The notes under the pieces were generated by a model. The model was given only the letters and a program-made list of their open reading frames with translations, had not been told where the DNA came from and did not search any database. A stretch of DNA of 64,000 nt, from contig NZ_CP041783.1 in the NCBI RefSeq assembly GCF_007567505.1, forward strand, positions 1,860,001 through 1,924,000, in the 5' to 3' direction. Both the position numbers and the translations under genes were made by a program. This document shows, piece after piece, positions 17,758-26,958 of the stretch. Numbering within the stretch: position 1 is the stretch's first letter; the number at the start of each line of letters is the position of its first letter. The stretch comes from Shewanella donghaensis. Its GTDB lineage: Bacteria > Pseudomonadota > Gammaproteobacteria > Enterobacterales > Shewanellaceae.

Positions 17758-19349
17758 TAACTTACCGCTGCTACAGGTTCTGATAAATCTGCAAAATAAT
17801 CCGTTAAAAAGTCATCGAAACTCGCCGCGGGTTCAGCTTCTATTGCATGTTGCTGTTTCAACGATTGTTTAGCTTCATCAACGTAACCTGCTTCTACCGC
17901 TTCAGGCAAAGGGTAGTCAGTTAAATAGGCATGGTAATCTTGAGCAAGTTTTTTAACCCAACCACTGTGATCTTGGCCTTGATTTACCACATCTTCTAAT
18001 ACGCGACCTGACAAGGTTAAACTTGGATCGTCAATGGCTTTCTGCCATTGCGAAAGTGCTTGTTGATATTCATTACCAGATTCACCATCCAATAACTTAG
18101 CAAGACGAAATAATGGCTCAAAAATGTCATTCAGCCATTGAGTTAGCTCGATGCTTTTACCGTCTTTTTTAAGCTCAAGACCCGGTTTACGCCCCTCAAC
18201 AACGACCGCTTGTAAATTAGCAGCAATCTCTTTTTCTGCAGCTGCATCAGTCTTGTCCGATGATGAAAGTAGACAATACAGTAAGAACAAATCTAAGAAT
18301 CTCACCTGACTCGCATCGATACCAATTGGACTGTAAGGGTTAACGTCTAATGCACGAACTTCAATATACTCAACACCAGCTCGAGACAATGCCTCTGAAG
18401 GTTTCTCACCCGCTTTAGTGACTCTTTTTGCTCGAATTGGAGAGTAAAATTCATTTTCAATTTGCAGCACATTACTATTAAGCTGACGGTAATCACCATC
18501 AACTTTAACGCCAATTTTCTCAAAGCTTGCTGATGGCATACGGATCGCTTCACCCACCCCTTTAAGGTATTCAGGTAACGAGTTGTAGCTAATATCTAAT
18601 CGCTCTTGCTCTTTATTGGTGTAGCCTAAATCGCTCATACGCAGTGACGTGGCGTAAGGCAGATATAGTGTGCCTTTACCGGTTTTCTTGAAATCAAATC
18701 CAACAGGCTTATCTTTAATAAACGATCCACACAGAGCTGGTGATGATCCAAAGAAGTATGGCAATACCCATACCAAACGGCGATAGTTACGAATTAAGCC
18801 GAAATAAGACTCTGAAATGAACTCACAGCGAGAGACTGACTTATCACTACTTTCATATAAGGTGTCCCATAATTTATCAGACACAGAAAAGTTAAAGTGA
18901 ACCCCTGCAATTATCTGCATTAAAGGGCCATATCGGTGAGTTAACCCTTTGCGATAAAGGGTTTTCATTTTGCCATTATTTGAGCTGCCATAACGCGCAA
19001 TAGGAATATCTTTTTCATCGCCAACATAACAAGGCATGCTGACAGGCCATAATGTTTGGCCATTCATATTTTTCACACTGTAGGCGTGAGTTTGTGTTAA
19101 CCCAGCGAGTAAAGTATCAATGTTAGTATTGACTGGGGTGATAAACTCTAGCAGTGACTCACTATAATCAGTGGTAATACGAGAATGAGTTAGTGCTGAA
19201 CCCAGCTTTTCAGGATGGCCATCCATCGCTAATTTGCCAGAACTTTCTATCCGCAATGCTTCGCGTTCTATACCTCTTAACATACCGAGTAAAGATTCAC
19301 GCCCTTGGGCATTAGAAAGTTGATCGACTATTTCATTGAATGAATTCAA
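17757..19349 (-). CDS. gshA: Glutamate-cysteine ligase
   Basis: 530 residues, gammaproteobacterial class GshA, making gamma-glutamylcysteine, the first step of glutathione synthesis. Recognised by LLGMLRGIEREALRIESSGK at the N-terminus, THSRITTDYSESLLEFITPV, MPCYVGDEKDIPIARYGSSN and VEYIEVRALDVNPYSPIGID. Length fits the family (about 520). The gene is followed with a one-base overlap by a small lipoprotein gene. About 150 bp upstream lies the terminator of the neighbouring peptidase gene, so gshA has its own promoter. Confidence 0.95.
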   Translation of the reverse strand: MNSFNEIVDQLSNAQGRESLLGMLRGIEREALRIESSGKLAMDGHPEKLGSALTHSRITTDYSESLLEFITPVNTNIDTLLAGLTQTHAYSVKNMNGQTLWPVSMPCYVGDEKDIPIARYGSSNNGKMKTLYRKGLTHRYGPLMQIIAGVHFNFSVSDKLWDTLYESSDKSVSRCEFISESYFGLIRNYRRLVWVLPYFFGSSPALCGSFIKDKPVGFDFKKTGKGTLYLPYATSLRMSDLGYTNKEQERLDISYNSLPEYLKGVGEAIRMPSASFEKIGVKVDGDYRQLNSNVLQIENEFYSPIRAKRVTKAGEKPSEALSRAGVEYIEVRALDVNPYSPIGIDASQVRFLDLFLLYCLLSSSDKTDAAAEKEIAANLQAVVVEGRKPGLELKKDGKSIELTQWLNDIFEPLFRLAKLLDGESGNEYQQALSQWQKAIDDPSLTLSGRVLEDVVNQGQDHSGWVKKLAQDYHAYLTDYPLPEAVEAGYVDEAKQSLKQQHAIEAEPAASFDDFLTDYFADLSEPVAAVS

Positions 19350-19494
19350 TTTGCTGTTCTCTTATAGTGGCTCGCTTTCGCGACATTCAAACTGCTAGAC
19401 CTGATATTTAGCATTAATATTTCTTAAAAGCATTTAAAAATTGACTCAGCATAAGATATTTTCACAACAACTTATGCATCAATGCTTTGAAAAC

Positions 19495-19527
19495 AAAAAA
19501 CGGTAACATCTTCATTGTCACCGTTCT
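19495..19527 (-). terminator. Terminator of the M16 peptidase gene
   Basis: On the minus strand AACGGTGAC and GTTACCGTT pair (one G-U) around a short loop and run into TTTTTTGTTTT. A second AT-rich hairpin (AGACCCTATATA/TATATAGGGTCT, 19560-19588) lies between it and the stop at 19614. Confidence 0.85.
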
Positions 19528-19613
19528 TGTCTGAATTTTAGCATTTTTAAAGGATAATCAGACCCTATATATCACTTATATAGGGTCTTTTATCGTAAAA
19601 ACAATAGTAAAGC

Positions 19614-22457
19614 TTATTTTATCTCTTTAATAGGATAGTCCAAAGCTTGTAGTTTCGGCATTATAGCGGCTTTATCACCCACTATTAACATCACCATTTG
19701 CGATAAATCTAACTCTTTAGCAGCCAATGTATTCAACTCGGTACGTGACACCTGTTCAACAATTTTAGCTTGTTGCTCAGTAAAGTTGTCATCAAGTTGG
19801 TAACGCTGAATCATCCGCATAAAGCCCGCTTTTTGGTAAGGCGTTTCGTAGTCTAATGCTTTACCTTGTGAAATTGAGCTACGTAAAAATGCTAACTCAT
19901 CTTCTGTCATGCCTTGCTGCTGATATTCATTAATCTCGTTAATAAATTCGACTAATGATTCTGACGTGACATCCGTTCTTACACTGGCAGAAGCCATGAA
20001 GCGACCCACTAAATTATCAGCACTAAACCCGGTACGTGCACCATAGGTATAACCTTTGTCTTCCCGTAAGTTTAGGTTTATACGACTGTTAAATGCGCCA
20101 CCTAATGGGTAATTCATTAAATAGGATTTAAAGTAATCACCCGTAGCATCGTAAGTTAGCGATCGTTTACCGATATTAATGACAGATTGCGCGGCGCCCG
20201 GTTTATCAATGATATAAATGGTGCCACCCGCTAGCTCAGGCAATTCAGGTAAAACAAAAGCTGCGTTGGCATCACCTTGCCACTGAGCAAATGGTGATAG
20301 TAACGGCAACACTTGCTGTTGACCCAAATCAGACACCAACACCATTTTGGCGTTCCCGGCTTTATATTGCTGCTTATAGAACTGTTTAACATCTTCAAGG
20401 GTTAATGCGGCAACCGTTGCTAACGTTCCTGAAGCATTAACACTTAATGGACTATTTTCACCATATAATAATGTTGAAAAGCCTTGTCGTGCTAAAAAGT
20501 TAGGATCTGATTCTTGATGCTTAAGCCCCTGTAATTGCTGTTGCTTAAGGCGTTCAAAATCCGCCTCGACAAAACCAGGCGTAAACAATCGCTCTTGTAA
20601 AATAGCTAATGTCGGCGCTAAGTTTTCAGTCAAGCTTGAAAGCTGAATGTAGCTTTGCGAACCTGATGCGCCAAACGACACACTACTACCCAGCATTTCC
20701 AGCGCACCCGCTAACTCTTCAGTTGAACGCTTTGCACTTGATTCATTCAGCATTGACGCTGTTAATGACGCCACACCCGCTTTACCTTCTGGGGCAACGC
20801 GATGGCCACCTTCAAGATAAACCAGTAATTCAACCGTGGGTGTTTCGTGACTTTCAGTCCCCATAACCTCTATGCCATTTGGCAATGAAGCATTCCATAA
20901 CTCAGGCACTTTTAGTACTGGAGCAGCGCCCACCTTTGGCATGATGGTGCGGTCAAAACTTGAGGTGATCTGTCTTACGTTATCAACACCAGTCACCGCT
21001 TCTTCAGCCACAGGTAGCATTGTCGGGGTAAAATTATCTTCTGCAGCAATCAACTCTTTTGCGCCTTCTGGCACAATGCTCATGACGACCATAGGTTTAT
21101 CTTTAATATAAGTATTAAATACCCGCATCACATCATCTTTAGTCACACTGGCATAGCGTGCTAAATCACTGGCTATCATGTCAGGGTTATCAAAGAAGGT
21201 TTGATTATATGCAAGAGTTGATACTTTACCTTTAACACTTTGCATGCCGAAAATGGTATCAGCTTCAAACTGTACTTTTACCTTTTGTAAGTCCTCATCG
21301 GTGACACCGCGCTCTTCAAACTCATCAATAGACTCATTAATTTTTTGCTCAAGTCCTGCAAGATTTCCGCCTGATGCCGGATTTGCCAATGCAAATAAGG
21401 TTAATCGACAAGATAACTCTTGGCATGGATGCCCCACTGAAGCTTGCACTGCAAAACCATCTTTAACTAAGTTCTTATATAACAGCGATGTTTTACCACC
21501 ACCAAGGATATTGGCGAGTAAATCCAGTGCAGCTTCGTCTTTATGACGAGCGTATACTGTTGGGAATCCCATATACAATAGTGGTAAATGCACTTTATCT
21601 TCCATTGAGATATAACGTGTTTTATCTAATACCACTGGAGTTTTAGGATCGCCGCTGACTTCAGGGCCACGTTTAAGCTCACCAAAGTACTTGTTCACCA
21701 TGCCTAATGTTTGAGTTTCGTCAAAATCTCCGCCAATAGTTAAGGTGGCGTTATTTGGACCATACCAGCGCTTAAAGAAATTACGTACGTCGTCAACATT
21801 GGCACGTTCCAAATCATCCGGCCAACCAATCACAGGCCATGAATATGGATGCCCAGCAGGATACATTGCTTGGTTAAAACGTTCATTTAGTCGACCATAA
21901 GGTTGATTATCAATTCGCTGAGCGCGTTCATTTTTAACGGTCTCACGTTGGACTTCAAACTTTTCACTGGTCAATGCCGGTAATAAAAAGCCCATCCGAT
22001 CAGACTCAAGCCACAACATTTTTTCCAGTTGATTACTCGGCACAGTCTCAAAATAATTGGTTCTATCTGTATTGGTGGTGCCGTTTAGCGTCCCGCCAGC
22101 TTCCGTTACCACTTTGAAATGTTGCTCATCACCGACATTTTGTGAGCCCTGAAACATCATGTGCTCAAATAAATGAGCAAAGCCACTGCGACCCGCCACT
22201 TCGCGAGCGGAGCCCACATGATAAGTTACGTCAACATGAACAAGAGGATCTGAGGTATCTTGGTGCAAAATCACTGTGAGGCCATTTTCTAGCTGATACT
22301 TTTTATAAGGAATTCCCACAGAATCACTTTGAACAACTGTGTCAACTAATGTGACACCTTGAGGTAAAGCTGAGGAATGGGTTGTTGAACCCGTTCCTTC
22401 ATAAGCACAGCCACTAATTGCGATAGAGATCGCCACTGATAAGATCCATTTTTTCAC
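19614..22457 (-). CDS. M16-family zinc metallopeptidase lipoprotein
   Basis: 947 residues, pitrilysin type with two M16 halves in one chain. Lipoprotein signal MKKWILSVAISIAISGC, so it is anchored in a membrane facing the periplasm. The first half carries the inverted zinc motif HLFEH (His95-His99) in FAHLFEHMMFQG with the downstream Glu in TVKNERAQRIDN. The second half (from about residue 510) lacks HxxEH and is probably the non-catalytic clamshell partner (ESHETPTVELLVYLEGGHRV, RINLNLREDKGYTYGARTGF). Likely digests peptides in the periplasm. Single-gene unit; tandem hairpins follow. Confidence 0.92.
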   Translation of the reverse strand: MKKWILSVAISIAISGCAYEGTGSTTHSSALPQGVTLVDTVVQSDSVGIPYKKYQLENGLTVILHQDTSDPLVHVDVTYHVGSAREVAGRSGFAHLFEHMMFQGSQNVGDEQHFKVVTEAGGTLNGTTNTDRTNYFETVPSNQLEKMLWLESDRMGFLLPALTSEKFEVQRETVKNERAQRIDNQPYGRLNERFNQAMYPAGHPYSWPVIGWPDDLERANVDDVRNFFKRWYGPNNATLTIGGDFDETQTLGMVNKYFGELKRGPEVSGDPKTPVVLDKTRYISMEDKVHLPLLYMGFPTVYARHKDEAALDLLANILGGGKTSLLYKNLVKDGFAVQASVGHPCQELSCRLTLFALANPASGGNLAGLEQKINESIDEFEERGVTDEDLQKVKVQFEADTIFGMQSVKGKVSTLAYNQTFFDNPDMIASDLARYASVTKDDVMRVFNTYIKDKPMVVMSIVPEGAKELIAAEDNFTPTMLPVAEEAVTGVDNVRQITSSFDRTIMPKVGAAPVLKVPELWNASLPNGIEVMGTESHETPTVELLVYLEGGHRVAPEGKAGVASLTASMLNESSAKRSTEELAGALEMLGSSVSFGASGSQSYIQLSSLTENLAPTLAILQERLFTPGFVEADFERLKQQQLQGLKHQESDPNFLARQGFSTLLYGENSPLSVNASGTLATVAALTLEDVKQFYKQQYKAGNAKMVLVSDLGQQQVLPLLSPFAQWQGDANAAFVLPELPELAGGTIYIIDKPGAAQSVINIGKRSLTYDATGDYFKSYLMNYPLGGAFNSRINLNLREDKGYTYGARTGFSADNLVGRFMASASVRTDVTSESLVEFINEINEYQQQGMTEDELAFLRSSISQGKALDYETPYQKAGFMRMIQRYQLDDNFTEQQAKIVEQVSRTELNTLAAKELDLSQMVMLIVGDKAAIMPKLQALDYPIKEIK

Positions 22458-22623
22458 TTAATACTCCTAGAAAAATAGCCAATGAAATCGGTAAATGTGA
22501 TGCTATGAGTTAATTTAACCCTTGTTGGTTCAATTGGAGATAAAAAGACCCTCTCCAATCAGGCAACTAATCAAGTTGACTACTTATAAGGCTTGATAAA
22601 AACTACCACCATGAACAGTTGTT

Positions 22624-23046
22624 TTACCATGCCAACATAAAGGCAGCTACTATTAATGAGTAACGAATCGTTTTACCAATTAACATCATGATAGTAGACG
22701 GGATAATCGGTAATTTTAACCATCCTGCTAATAAACACAGAATATCACCAATTAATGGCAGCCATGAAAGCAGCAAAGCCCAATAGCCATATTTTTCAAT
22801 TAATTTTAATCCATGTTGGTATTTCTTAGACGCTAAATCCTCTGGCGTCTTAGCAAAGCGACCTAAATAGCCTAAATAGTAGCTGCTTATGCCCCCCAAG
22901 GTATTACCAACACTGGCAGTCACCAGCAGTGCAAGCCAGGTTTCTGGTTGATCCGTGAGTAAGGCCACAAGTAAAACTTCTGAACCTCCTGGTAACAAAG
23001 TTGCCGCTAAAAAAGCCCCGCTGAACATTAACCACAATGCAGTCAT
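22624..23046 (-). CDS. yqaA: YqaA-type inner-membrane protein (SNARE-associated/DedA-like)
   Basis: 140 residues with about four hydrophobic segments and the family hallmarks FLAATLLPGGSEVLLVAL, SVGNTLGGISSYYLG and LLLSWLPLIGDILCLLAGWL. E. coli YqaA has the same length and layout; the related DedA proteins move undecaprenyl phosphate or similar lipids, but a function for this short branch is not settled. Single gene. Confidence 0.85.
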   Translation of the reverse strand: MTALWLMFSGAFLAATLLPGGSEVLLVALLTDQPETWLALLVTASVGNTLGGISSYYLGYLGRFAKTPEDLASKKYQHGLKLIEKYGYWALLLSWLPLIGDILCLLAGWLKLPIIPSTIMMLIGKTIRYSLIVAAFMLAW

Positions 23047-23407
23047 TTACTTTACCTAATGATATCTATAGTGTTTTACTAGCTAAACTCGTAACATAAA
23101 AATGAGTTAACAAGCTGTTGAATTTCAACATGCAATCAACAAGTCGAAAAAATGATATAAGTTATATTAAAAACGGTTTGTTCCGATGTGAATCGCTCAA
23201 TACAATTCGAAAATATATTACATAAAGACTGTAATTAGGCTTGCTTAAAATAGTCTGAAGTCAGTGGTTGAACCAAGTAAATACCGCCAACGTAATGAAT
23301 ACCAGCAATGACTATCTGATGGCTTAAGCCAATTTGAATAAGGTTATTGAAATAATAATCCCCCTGCGAATAACTGCAGGCAAGTATAATAATTAATTGG
23401 AACCTTG
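23047..23407. other. Intergenic region between yqaA and the symporter gene
   Basis: About 360 bp without a supportable gene. It separates divergent genes, so it must hold two promoters, but no clear -35/-10 pair or operator palindrome stands out. A small minus-strand open frame covering 23235-23507 overlaps the symporter and has no recognisable motif. Confidence 0.5.
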
Positions 23408-24655
23408 ATGATTTTTCAAACCTTAAAACGAATTCCTTTTTGGCAAAAAGTATTAGCAGGCTTTGCGCTTGGTACCATAGCAGGTATTGCTTTAGGTGAA
23501 AGTGCAATAATGCTAAAGCCCCTTGGCGATTTGTTTATTAGCGCCATTAAGATGCTGGTTGCACCATTAGTATTTTGCGCCATCGTTGTCAGCATTACCT
23601 CATTAGGCTCACAAGCTAATTTGAAGCGTTTAAGCTTTAAAACTTTGGGCATGTTTATGTTCACTGGCACCATGGCTTCCTTCATCGGCTTAGCCATTGG
23701 TAGCTCATTTGATATGGGCGGTACCTTGGAGCTTGCCACCACTGAAGTACGTGACCGTGATATACCAGGTTTTGCCCAAGTATTACTAAACATGATCCCA
23801 GTAAACCCTTTTGCATCTTTAGCGGAAGGCAAAGTACTACAAATTATTGTGTTTGCAGCACTGGTAGGCATCGCGATTAATGCTGTAGGCGAAAAAGCAG
23901 CTCCACTAAAGAACACCATTGAAGCAGGCGCTGAAGTAATGTTCGAATTAACCCGCATGGTATTAAAACTCACCCCTATCGGAGTGTTTGGTTTAATGGC
24001 TTGGGTTGTTGGTGAATATGGCCTGTCAACATTACTGCCATTAGGTAAGTTTATTGTGGCTATTTATGTGGCTGCATTAATTCATATTATTTTTGTTTAT
24101 GGCGGTTTAGTTAAGTTTGCAGCGGGCCTAAGCCCTGTACAATTTTTCCGTAAAGCAATGCCTGCTCAACTAGTGGCATTTAGCACCGCATCAAGTTTTG
24201 GCACCTTACCAGCAAGTAGCAAATGTACTGAGTCTATGGGTGTATCAAAGCGTTATAGCGCCTTTGTATTGCCATTAGGTGCTACCATGAATATGGACGG
24301 TTGTGGTGGTATTTACCCTGCTATCGCCGCAATCTTTATTGCGCAAATTTATGGTATCCCACTGGATATGACTGATTACATGCTCATTGCAGTCACAGCT
24401 ACTGTGGCTTCAGTTGGTACAGCTGGTGTTCCAGGTAGTGCTATGGTGATGCTATCAGTCACTTTGGGGGTTGTGGGTTTACCCCTTGAAGGAATCGCCT
24501 TTATTGCAGCGATTGATCGCGTTATCGATATGATCCGCACCGCGACAAATGTCACAGGTGACATGATGACGGCTGTGGTTATTGGTAAGAGTGAAGGTCA
24601 ATTTGATGAACAACAATTTTACTCAGATGAAAAAATTGTAGAGCAAACAACGTAA
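23408..24655 (+). CDS. Dicarboxylate/amino acid:cation symporter (DAACS family)
   Basis: 415 residues from the ATG at 23408 (a TTG three bases earlier is less likely). GltP/DctA-type Na+ or H+ symporter with eight hydrophobic spans and two re-entrant loops. The HP1 serine-rich loop reads AFSTASSFGTLPASSKCTES instead of the usual SSSAATLP, and the TM7 motif reads NMDGCGGIYPAIAA where classical members have NMDGTA. GVPGSAMVMLSVTL and IAAIDRVIDMIRTATNVTGD are standard. The altered loop residues suggest a substrate other than C4-dicarboxylate or glutamate, but this cannot be decided here. Ends at a terminator. Confidence 0.9.
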   Translation: MIFQTLKRIPFWQKVLAGFALGTIAGIALGESAIMLKPLGDLFISAIKMLVAPLVFCAIVVSITSLGSQANLKRLSFKTLGMFMFTGTMASFIGLAIGSSFDMGGTLELATTEVRDRDIPGFAQVLLNMIPVNPFASLAEGKVLQIIVFAALVGIAINAVGEKAAPLKNTIEAGAEVMFELTRMVLKLTPIGVFGLMAWVVGEYGLSTLLPLGKFIVAIYVAALIHIIFVYGGLVKFAAGLSPVQFFRKAMPAQLVAFSTASSFGTLPASSKCTESMGVSKRYSAFVLPLGATMNMDGCGGIYPAIAAIFIAQIYGIPLDMTDYMLIAVTATVASVGTAGVPGSAMVMLSVTLGVVGLPLEGIAFIAAIDRVIDMIRTATNVTGDMMTAVVIGKSEGQFDEQQFYSDEKIVEQTT

Positions 24656-24701
24656 CGAATTGGGTAAAGCTAACTCAGTCTTATTGAAGATACTGATAAA
24701 C

Positions 24702-24728
24702 AAAAGCCAACTCACTGAGTTGGCTTTT
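24702..24728. terminator. Bidirectional terminator between symporter and porin genes
   Basis: AAAAGCCAACTCA and TGAGTTGGCTTTT form a near-perfect hairpin with T runs on both strands, between the convergent genes ending at 24655 and 24778. Confidence 0.9.
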
Positions 24729-24777
24729 TAATTTTACTAGCTATCTATATTTCGGCTAGTGATGTGATTATTATTAA

Positions 24778-26031
24778 TTAGAACTTAGCATTAGCCCACA
24801 ACCACACTTTATCAGTATCCACTTTACCAGCAGCAAGATCACCTGCTGAATAAGCAGCGTATTTAACCCCTAAAGTATAATTTTTAGTGACTGGTACGCT
24901 GAACACTGCATCAATTTCAGAACCTAAATCATCAACCAAAGCACTCGATTTATCCGCTTCAAACTCGTGATAAACCAGCGCCCATTTACCACCAATAATC
25001 TTACCGCCAATTGACGCATAAAGATCGGCTAAGCCTTGTTTAGGGGTTGATAAAAACTGATCTGACCAACCATTAAAACCATGAAGTGTCGCTAACGGGG
25101 TTTGGAAACCATAGTCGCCGCCATCAGAACCTAATACTTCATAACCCACTTTGAAAGTTATTCCGAAGAAGCCCACTCCGCCTTCAATACTCATATAATC
25201 AGCAGAATATGATTGCCCTGCTGTATCTGAATCCTGGGTGGCGTACTCCGCTGTATATAAAACCTTGATATCACCAACATCGGTATTACCCGCAAAACGC
25301 AGACCGTAGGTATCTAGTCCATTTGAAGTTTCTATATCTTCTTCTAATAAATAACCATAACCACTTAAAGTACCAAAGCCCGTTTTTAGTGACGCATTGA
25401 TCAGGTTATCTTTTGCATCGATATCTTTTTCTTCTGCAAAGATACGATTACGTTGACTGATATAGCCGTAGTCAATTTTAAATACATCATTAAATTTGTA
25501 CTCTAACATCACCCCATCGAAGGTCTGCCTATCTTGACGCCAGCCCACATGACCCACAAAGCGTTGGTTATCGAAGGTAATAACTTGACGGCCAGCTTTT
25601 GCACTGAACCCTTCGTAATCATACTTTAGAAAAAACTGATCTAATTCGGTTGTTTCAGGATCGGCAATCACCGAATACTCAGGGTTCTTACCTAAGGTGT
25701 TGTTATAGTCGTCTACACCGGCAACGACTCGAGAATCTTCGAATTCAACCGTTGACGAAAAACCATAGTAATCAGCTGTGGCATAAGTCAGTCGAGTGCG
25801 AAGCGTTAATCCATCAGCATCCTTTAAGGCGTTATCTTGCTCAACCATTTCATAGCGAAGATTCAAGTCGACCTTAACACTGCCTTGGGTGACCGCATCA
25901 GCAACGGACTTGGTCGTTTCAGCATGAGCCGAGCCCATGGCCAACAAGGTTAATGATAGCGGCGCCGCAAGGCTTACTATCGATTTGGTTAATTTGCTAT
26001 TAATCAATGCAGCAAGTTGGTTCTGTTTCAT
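24778..26031 (-). CDS. Outer-membrane porin (alginate-export-like barrel)
   Basis: 417 residues from 26031, the second of two adjacent ATGs behind AAAGGAAAG; longer upstream frames would overlap the preceding ATPase gene. Signal peptide includes KSIVSLAAPLSLTLLAMGSA with a cut after SAHA. The mature chain is a beta-barrel pattern of alternating strands (GFSAKAGRQVITFDNQRFVG, YKFNDVFKIDYGYISQRNRI) and ends in Phe (WLWANAKF), the outer-membrane assembly signal. It resembles the PF13372 alginate-export porin family. It is the last gene after the nitrate-type ABC genes with a 46-bp gap, so it may let the same solute across the outer membrane. Confidence 0.82.
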   Translation of the reverse strand: MKQNQLAALINSKLTKSIVSLAAPLSLTLLAMGSAHAETTKSVADAVTQGSVKVDLNLRYEMVEQDNALKDADGLTLRTRLTYATADYYGFSSTVEFEDSRVVAGVDDYNNTLGKNPEYSVIADPETTELDQFFLKYDYEGFSAKAGRQVITFDNQRFVGHVGWRQDRQTFDGVMLEYKFNDVFKIDYGYISQRNRIFAEEKDIDAKDNLINASLKTGFGTLSGYGYLLEEDIETSNGLDTYGLRFAGNTDVGDIKVLYTAEYATQDSDTAGQSYSADYMSIEGGVGFFGITFKVGYEVLGSDGGDYGFQTPLATLHGFNGWSDQFLSTPKQGLADLYASIGGKIIGGKWALVYHEFEADKSSALVDDLGSEIDAVFSVPVTKNYTLGVKYAAYSAGDLAAGKVDTDKVWLWANAKF

Positions 26032-26077
26032 CATCTTTCCTTTTATATTTATAACTAAATTGTTCCATGCATCAGTG

Positions 26078-26920
26078 TTAAACCGCTTCAGCCTGTTCAT
26101 CTGATGTAGTTAATGATTTACTAATATTAATAGGCTCAACTTTGCGCTGTTTCTCATAAAGAAACTTCAGTACTTCGGCCCGCAAACGGTTGTATTCAGG
26201 AGCTTCTGCTAGCGCCAGACGATCTCTTGGGCGGGGTAAATCAACTGCAAGAATTTCACCCACTGTTGCTTCAGGGCCATTGGTCATCATCACAATTTTA
26301 TCTGACAGTAATACTGCTTCATCCACGTCATGGGTGATCATGATGACGGTATTATTGAGCTCCAGTTGGATTTCCATTAACGAGTCTTGCATATGGGCTC
26401 GGGTCAAAGCATCGAGCGCCCCAAAAGGCTCATCCATCAATAACACTTCAGGTTCCATCGCTAAGGCTCTCGCTATGCCCACTCGTTGTTTCATACCTCC
26501 TGATATTTCACTGGGCAGTTTGTGCATCGCATGATCCATATGTACTAGGCTCAGGTTGTATTCAATCCATTGCTTCATTTCAGCTTTAGATTTAGCACCT
26601 TTAAACACTTGCTTTACTGCTAATTCGACATTTTGATATGAGGTTAACCAAGGCAATAAAGAGTGGTTTTGAAATACCACAGCTCGCTCGGGCCCTGGCT
26701 CTGAGACTTCAGTACTATTTAAAATCACCCCACCTTTGGTGGCTTGATATAGCCCTGCCACAATATTGAGTACGGTTGATTTACCACACCCAGAGTGACC
26801 AATAAGCGAGACAAACTCACCTTTATTAATTTTTAAATTGACTTCCTTTAGTGCCTTAAATGGCCCATTTGGGGTTGGGAAGTCCATGTCGATATTACTA
26901 ATATCTAAAAATACACTCAT
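26078..26920 (-). CDS. nrtD: ABC transporter ATP-binding protein, nitrate/taurine type
   Basis: 280 residues. Walker A GHSGCGKSTV (about 42-51), Q-loop FQNHSLLPWL, signature SGGMKQRVGIARA (about 140) and Walker B VLLMDEPFGALDALTR (about 160-174) followed by the His switch MITHDVDEAV. Closest in style to the NrtD/TauB/SsuB group that powers uptake of nitrate, cyanate or sulfonates. The adjacent NrtA-like binding protein argues for nitrate or nitrite. Lies 38 bp after the permease gene, same strand. Confidence 0.88.
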   Translation of the reverse strand: MSVFLDISNIDMDFPTPNGPFKALKEVNLKINKGEFVSLIGHSGCGKSTVLNIVAGLYQATKGGVILNSTEVSEPGPERAVVFQNHSLLPWLTSYQNVELAVKQVFKGAKSKAEMKQWIEYNLSLVHMDHAMHKLPSEISGGMKQRVGIARALAMEPEVLLMDEPFGALDALTRAHMQDSLMEIQLELNNTVIMITHDVDEAVLLSDKIVMMTNGPEATVGEILAVDLPRPRDRLALAEAPEYNRLRAEVLKFLYEKQRKVEPINISKSLTTSDEQAEAV

Positions 26921-26958
26921 AAGATTTATCCTTATTCCTCAACGAACACTTCAACCAG

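Noticed and set aside
23235..23507. 90-residue minus-strand frame upstream of the symporter
   Set aside because: Overlaps the real symporter start and has no motif or ribosome site.
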